Shown here in pieces: positions 63,793 to 64,000 of a DNA stretch of 64,000 nt; position 1 is the first letter of the stretch, and every line of letters begins with the position of its first letter. Under the pieces are notes generated by a model. That model did not search any database. It was given only the letters and a program-made list of their open reading frames with translations, and was not told the DNA's origin. Origin of the DNA: Catenulispora acidiphila DSM 44928 (lineage in GTDB: Bacteria; Actinomycetota; Actinomycetes; Streptomycetales; Catenulisporaceae); the NCBI RefSeq assembly GCF_000024025.1, contig NC_013131.1, positions 4,774,001 to 4,838,000 of the forward strand, in the 5' to 3' direction. Position numbers and translations under genes: made by a program.

Positions 63793-64000
63793 TCAGTTCG
63801 CCGCGGTGAACCGCTGCCGCCGGTACGCCGGCTTCTCGATCTCGTCCAGCATCGCGACCGCGTAGTCCTCGGCGGAGATCGTCTCGCCGGCGGGAGAGTC
63901 AGACTCGGTCTTGTAGGAGCCGGTGCGCTCGCCGGGCTGGATCACCGGCGCCGGGCTGAAGAAGGTCCAGTCGGCGCTGTCGCCGAGCCCGCGGATGTAG
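63793..64000 (-). CDS. NmrA/SDR-like NAD(P)-binding oxidoreductase, C-terminal part
   Basis: The frame comes in from beyond the right edge and ends at 63793. The visible 68 residues read [18 protein letters not shown], then [20 protein letters not shown] and a basic end RRQRFTAAN. This is the C-terminal pattern of NmrA-like NAD(P)H-binding proteins, with the conserved ISxEDYA segment. The start lies outside the window. Confidence 0.75.
   Translation of the reverse strand, partial: YIRGLGDSADWTFFSPAPVIQPGERTGSYKTESDSPAGETISAEDYAVAMLDEIEKPAYRRQRFTAAN

Overview
The window is high-GC actinobacterial DNA with strongly G/C-biased third codon positions, GTG starts, many 4-nt start/stop overlaps, and families typical of filamentous actinomycetes: LuxR regulators with an AAA domain (LAL type), a SARP-STAND regulator, an ECF42 sigma factor, secreted GH5/GH18/GH20 enzymes and a class III lanthipeptide cluster. 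The 51-residue lanthipeptide precursor at 37778-37933 matches my memory of AciA, precursor of catenulipeptin from Catenulispora acidiphila. I therefore infer Catenulispora acidiphila or a very close relative; no search was run.

Layout. 1-2.9 kb: end of a LuxR-type regulator, an APH-family kinase and a serine hydrolase, closed by a bidirectional terminator. 2.9-4.8 kb: secreted GH5-Fn3-CBM2 cellulase on the minus strand. 5.0-14.1 kb: sugar-acid locus with a GntR regulator and its palindromic operator, DHDPS-family lyase/dehydratase, IlvD/Edd-family dehydratase, a four-gene ABC importer and a uronate-dehydrogenase-like SDR; 67-bp repeats separate the enzymes from the importer. 14.1-17.5 kb: an unknown minus-strand protein and an unusual sigma-like protein with one membrane segment and a large extracytoplasmic part. 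17.6-21.9 kb: GH18 chitinase behind a DasR-like site, ECF42 sigma factor with its DGPF partner, and a VOC protein. 22-35 kb: three large LAL regulators mixed with hydrolases, two TetR regulators and small genes.

35.1-42.9 kb is the catenulipeptin-type cluster, arranged like ramCSAB(R): LanKC synthetase, precursor, terminator-like hairpin, a 174-bp tandem repeat block, two ABC half-transporters, and a convergent RamR-like regulator. The regulator carries an in-frame TTA codon that is exactly antisense to the TAA stop of the second transporter gene.

43.2-49.5 kb: flavoprotein monooxygenase, a transthyretin-like protein lacking the active-site residues of its family, a VOC protein, a small secreted peptide and a 1108-residue SARP-STAND regulator. 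49.9-54.3 kb: asparagine synthetase, GH20 hexosaminidase, a decayed transposase and an orphan phage-tail (gp19)-like protein. 54.5-62.0 kb: tightly coupled M19 dipeptidase, M20 hydrolase, GNAT acyltransferase, N-acylamino-acid racemase-like enolase and a beta-lactamase-fold hydrolase, followed by a PucR/CdaR-type regulator. This set fits release of D-amino acids from peptides and conversion of D- to L-amino acids through N-succinyl intermediates. 62.1-64 kb: MaoC-like hydratase, a membrane-anchored propeller protein and the end of an NmrA-like oxidoreductase.

I saw no rRNA, tRNA or CRISPR array. The less expected signals are the TTA/TAA antisense arrangement, the 174-bp repeats inside the lanthipeptide operon, the sigma-like membrane protein preceded by 11-bp-phased repeats, and the D-amino-acid operon.
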